Made by a program: the position numbers and the translations under genes. This document shows positions 60,826 to 64,000 of a stretch of DNA of 64,000 nt, one piece after another. The notes beneath the pieces were generated by a model. The model made no database searches and was not told where the DNA came from. It saw nothing but the letters and a program-made list of their open reading frames with translations. Source of the stretch: Cupriavidus sp. D39 (GTDB lineage Bacteria; Pseudomonadota; Gammaproteobacteria; Burkholderiales; Burkholderiaceae); NCBI RefSeq assembly GCF_026627925.1, contig NZ_JAPNLE010000001.1, positions 434,001 to 498,000 of the forward strand. The letters are read 5' to 3'. Each line of letters opens with the position of its first letter. Position 1 is the first letter of the stretch.

Positions 60826-63528
60826 ATGACCAAGCCCTCACGGTCCTCGACTGTCAAGCATTCTGTTGATCACCCTGAGTCGCCCACGCTCGCGCCACGC
60901 GGCTTCGTCCAGGTTCGCGGCGCACGGGAGCACAACCTGAAGAATGTCGACGTCGACATTCCCCGCGATGCGTTGGTGGTGTTTACCGGCGTGTCCGGTT
61001 CCGGCAAGTCGTCGCTCGCATTCGGCACGCTGTACGCGGAAGCGCAGCGGCGTTACTTCGAGTCGGTCGCGCCCTACGCGCGGCGGCTGATCGAGCAGGT
61101 CGGTGCGCCCGACGTCGATGCGATCGAAGGCCTGCCGCCGGCGGTCGCCTTGCAGCAGCAGCGTGGCACGCCGAGCGCGCGTTCGTCAGTGGGCAGCGTG
61201 ACGACGCTGTCGAGCCTCGTCCGGATGATGTACTCGCGAACCGGCAGCTACCCGCCGAAGCAGCCAATGCTGTATGCGGAGGACTTCTCGCCGAATACGG
61301 TACAGGGCGCCTGCCCGACCTGCCATGGGCTCGGCCGCGTATATAGCGTGACCGAACGCTCGCTGGTGCCCGACGACTCGCTCACGATTCGCGAGCGCGC
61401 GATCGCGCCATGGCCGCCCGCTTGGCACGGCCAGAATCTGCGCGACATACTCGTCACGCTCGGTTACGACGTCGACACGCCGTGGCGCGATCTGCCGAAG
61501 AAAGACCGCGACTGGATTCTGTTCACCGACGAACAGCCAACGGTGCCGGTCTATGCCGGCTTCACGCCGAAGGAGACGCGCGCCGCCCTCAGGCGCAAGG
61601 CAGAGCCCAGCTACCAGGGCACGTTCACCGGCGCGCGCCGGTACGTGTTACATACCTTCGCAAATACGCAGAGCGCGTTGATGAAGAAACGCGTGTCGCA
61701 GTTCATGATCGGCGGCGAATGTCCGTCGTGTCACGGTAAGCGTCTGAAGGCGGAAGCACTCTCGGTGACATTCGCCGGTATGGATATCGGCGAGCTGTCA
61801 CAGCTCCCCATCGCTCGGCTCGCCGCGTTGCTCGAACCCGTCTCGCGCGGCCAGTGGCCGTCTTCCAGCACATCTCCCGACGGCGCGATTTTCGACAGGA
61901 ACAGTCGGCGCAAGGCGACCGCCAGACGTGTCGCGGCCGGCGGACAGGCTCACCAGGGGGCGCCTGACGTGCGCCGTACGCCTAACCTGTCCGACGAGAA
62001 GCGTGTGGCAGCGCAGCGGCTCGCGATCGAACTGCTCGAACGTCTGAAAACCTTGATCGACCTCGGTCTCGGCTATCTTGCGCTGGACCGTGCGACGCCA
62101 ACGCTGTCCTCCGGAGAACTGCAACGGCTGCGGCTCGCGACGCAGTTGTCGTCACAACTATTCGGCGTTGTTTACGTGCTCGACGAGCCGTCTGCCGGAC
62201 TGCATCCCGCGGACGGCGATGCGTTGCTCGAAGCGTTGCAGCGCCTGAAGGCTGCGGGCAATTCCCTGTTCGTGGTCGAGCACGACATTGGCGTGATGCG
62301 GCGCGCCGACTGGCTCGTCGACGTGGGCCCGGATGCCGGCGAGGCGGGCGGACGTGTGATCTACAGCGGACCACCCGCCGGCCTTGCAGATGTCGAAAAC
62401 TCGCGCACACGCCGCTACCTGTTTGCGCAAGGCGAGTTAGAGGCGCAGGCGAGCGAGGCTGCGACCCGTCCGCGCCGCGAGTCCCGCGGCTGGCTGCGGC
62501 TCGAAGACGTGACGCGCAACAATCTGCACAATCTTGCTGCGGATTTTCCACTGGGTTGCCTGACCACGGTAACGGGCATCTCGGGCTCCGGCAAGTCCAG
62601 CCTCGTGAGCCAGGCGCTGACGGAGCTTGTGGCGGAACATCTCGGGCGCGCAGCCGATCTTGCCGAAGACGACGAAGTCGACCCGCTCTTTGCCACCCTG
62701 CCCGTCACGACCGACGGGCGGATCACAGCCGGCATGGACAAGATCAAACGTCTCGTGCGCGTCGACCAGAAGCCGATTGGCCGTACGCCGCGCTCGAATC
62801 TCGCGACCTATTGCGGGTTGTTCGACGCTGTGCGCAAGCTGTTCGCCGCGACTCCCGCTGCACGCAAGCATCGCTACAGCGCCGGCCGGTTCTCGTTCAA
62901 CGTCGCGCAGGGGCGATGTCCGACGTGCGAGGGCGAAGGCTTCGTGATGGTCGAGCTGCTGTTTTTGCCCAGCGTCTACGCGCCCTGCTCGACCTGTCAG
63001 GGCAGCCGCTACAACCCGCAGACGCTCGAGATTCGCTGGCGCGAGCGCAATATTGCCGAGGTGCTGGCGATGACCGTGGACACCGCATGCGACTTCTTCG
63101 TCGACGAGGCGCAGGTGATGCGCTCACTGACTGGGCTCCGTGATATCGGCCTCGGCTATCTACGGCTTGGTCAGCCGGCCACCGAGCTCTCCGGAGGCGA
63201 AGCGCAACGCATCAAACTTGCGACCGAGTTGCAGCGTGCGCAACGCGGGGATACGCTCTACATCCTCGACGAGCCGACGACCGGTCTGCATCCAGCCGAC
63301 ACCGATCGCCTGATGGTGCATCTGCATGGGCTCATCGATGCCGGCAATACTGTGGTGCTGGTCGAGCACGACATGCGTGTCGCGGCGCAAAGCGACTGGA
63401 TCCTCGACATCGGCCCGGGTGCGGGAGAAAGCGGCGGGAGGATCGTTGTGAGTGGCGTGCCGGAGACGGTGGCGCTCGCCGTGGACAGTCGTACCGCGAG
63501 CTATCTGCGGGCCGTGATATTTCGTTGA
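60826..63528 (+). CDS. uvrA: UvrA-class excinuclease ATPase (UvrA2-like)
   Basis: A 900-residue protein starting [20 protein letters not shown] at 60826. Two ABC units: Walker [10 protein letters not shown] (about residue 55) and GISGSGKSS, signatures [12 protein letters not shown] and [12 protein letters not shown], and Walker [12 protein letters not shown] and [11 protein letters not shown]. Zinc-type CxxC pairs are CPTCHG, CPSCHG, CPTCEG and CSTCQG. It is shorter than housekeeping UvrA and has a rewritten insertion region, as in UvrA2-type proteins linked to drug or damage tolerance. The IS4 element ends 38 bp before the start, so its native promoter is gone and IS-driven expression is possible. 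Confidence 0.85.
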   Translation: MTKPSRSSTVKHSVDHPESPTLAPRGFVQVRGAREHNLKNVDVDIPRDALVVFTGVSGSGKSSLAFGTLYAEAQRRYFESVAPYARRLIEQVGAPDVDAIEGLPPAVALQQQRGTPSARSSVGSVTTLSSLVRMMYSRTGSYPPKQPMLYAEDFSPNTVQGACPTCHGLGRVYSVTERSLVPDDSLTIRERAIAPWPPAWHGQNLRDILVTLGYDVDTPWRDLPKKDRDWILFTDEQPTVPVYAGFTPKETRAALRRKAEPSYQGTFTGARRYVLHTFANTQSALMKKRVSQFMIGGECPSCHGKRLKAEALSVTFAGMDIGELSQLPIARLAALLEPVSRGQWPSSSTSPDGAIFDRNSRRKATARRVAAGGQAHQGAPDVRRTPNLSDEKRVAAQRLAIELLERLKTLIDLGLGYLALDRATPTLSSGELQRLRLATQLSSQLFGVVYVLDEPSAGLHPADGDALLEALQRLKAAGNSLFVVEHDIGVMRRADWLVDVGPDAGEAGGRVIYSGPPAGLADVENSRTRRYLFAQGELEAQASEAATRPRRESRGWLRLEDVTRNNLHNLAADFPLGCLTTVTGISGSGKSSLVSQALTELVAEHLGRAADLAEDDEVDPLFATLPVTTDGRITAGMDKIKRLVRVDQKPIGRTPRSNLATYCGLFDAVRKLFAATPAARKHRYSAGRFSFNVAQGRCPTCEGEGFVMVELLFLPSVYAPCSTCQGSRYNPQTLEIRWRERNIAEVLAMTVDTACDFFVDEAQVMRSLTGLRDIGLGYLRLGQPATELSGGEAQRIKLATELQRAQRGDTLYILDEPTTGLHPADTDRLMVHLHGLIDAGNTVVLVEHDMRVAAQSDWILDIGPGAGESGGRIVVSGVPETVALAVDSRTASYLRAVIFR

Positions 63529-63713
63529 TTTCGTTGATCTGGTGGGTCGGCGGGGCACGCCGAAAACGCTTTGATGGGACCGCGTTCGGCCACGAGCCGT
63601 CATTGGCTCACATCAACCATTCGACATCCGGGAGGCAGTTCGACTCCTGAAAGCGGTCGCCCAAGGGCGAACTTGGACGATTGCTCATTTTTGATGCGGA
63701 GAAGCTACTGCCC
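63529..63713. other. Intergenic region, nothing recognised
   Basis: GGAGAAG at about 63698-63704 serves the next gene. Confidence 0.4.
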
Positions 63714-64000
63714 TTGACGCAGCGCATTAGCACCATCGCCGCGATCGGCGCCGCCCTCACCTTTTCCGCCTCGCCCGCGTCAGCGCTCGGCGTCCTCGCC
63801 TACGGCGACGAGCCGGTGGGTGATCCCGGCGGCGTCGTGCAGGATCTGATTTCGACTGAGTTCGAGCGCTTTTTTAGTGCTGCCGGGACGGTCCTGGTGA
63901 TTCACTACGATACGGTACAGCTGGGAATGGACCGCGTGTGCCACGCCACCGTCGGCATCAGCGCGGCACCCGAGGCCGGAGCCACCGCACGGCTTCCCGC
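63714..64000 (+). CDS. Exported hypothetical protein, N-terminal part
   Basis: TTG 63714 with GGAGAAG upstream begins a frame open to the window end. MTQRISTIAAIGAALTFSAS followed by PASA is a clear Sec signal peptide with Ala-x-Ala cleavage. The mature part (LGVLAYGDEPVGDPGGVVQD) looks like a small periplasmic or secreted protein. Family not recognised; the C-terminus is outside the window. Confidence 0.55.
   Translation, partial: MTQRISTIAAIGAALTFSASPASALGVLAYGDEPVGDPGGVVQDLISTEFERFFSAAGTVLVIHYDTVQLGMDRVCHATVGISAAPEAGATARLP

Overview
The window is GC-rich DNA, except for short AT-rich control regions. It most likely comes from a betaproteobacterium of the Burkholderiaceae (Cupriavidus or Paraburkholderia type). 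The evidence is gene content: a GcvA-type LysR regulator beside catabolic genes, a LysE exporter, an EthD-like protein, a TM2 protein, a two-component ABC ATPase, and IS families common in that group. It reads as an accessory, insertion-rich part of a chromosome or megaplasmid. Many genes are broken, and several frameshifts are one-base losses in homopolymers, so some of the damage may be sequencing error.

Layout. 1-4.8 kb: a catabolic run (ThDP-enzyme tail, aldehyde dehydrogenase with a tandem 125-bp duplication, FAD oxidoreductase) and a convergent LysR gene. 5.2-7.7 kb: small unknown genes and a LysE-type exporter. 8.2-11.4 kb: an AraC-family regulator gene split by a 1834-bp non-autonomous transposon that carries a PLP dehydratase, then a cupin gene. 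11.6-14.4 kb: an IS5-type and an IS481-type element around a GNAT acetyltransferase. 14.5-18.9 kb: an SRPBCC protein, then a TetR regulator divergent from a TIM-barrel isomerase and a hydrolase-hydrolase fusion, with a 36-bp operator-like dyad between them. 19.3-23 kb: relics of an integrative element (truncated tyrosine recombinase, primase-like fragment, small unknown genes). 23.5-25 kb: two adjacent PilJ-type sensor genes, both frameshifted. 25.9-27.4 kb: an AbiE-like toxin-antitoxin locus with a broken toxin gene. 28-34 kb: small genes, a DUF3800 protein, a Tn3 transposase fragment and a RelE/HigA-type toxin-antitoxin pair. 34.5-38 kb: a tnpT/H-NS-like module interrupted by an ISKra4 element. 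38.6-43.3 kb: TM2 and DUF1993 proteins, two tRNA genes and an IS3 element. 43.5-46.8 kb: LysR, a metallo-beta-lactamase-fold hydrolase and a truncated ABC ATPase. 46.8-49 kb: transposon ends and a DDE transposase. 49-54.8 kb: a Sel1 protein, a broken NYN protein and the most complete tnpS/tnpT/H-NS-like module. 55-60.8 kb: an internally deleted IS21 element, an IS110 remnant, a PAS-GGDEF-EAL protein and an IS4 element. 60.8-64 kb: a UvrA-class protein and the start of an exported protein.

The strongest non-obvious result is the mini-transposon at 8334-10167. It has TGT/ACA termini, a GTTTC 5-bp target duplication and inverted arrays of a 17-bp repeat at both ends. Removing it together with one GTTTC restores an uninterrupted AraC-family reading frame. 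The second is a recurring module: a KfrA/TnpT-like coiled-coil protein followed by a miniature H-NS-like protein, in one case with a divergent TnpS-like tyrosine recombinase and a candidate crossover site. Seven full or fragmentary copies, all in the same orientation, are scattered over about 30 kb.
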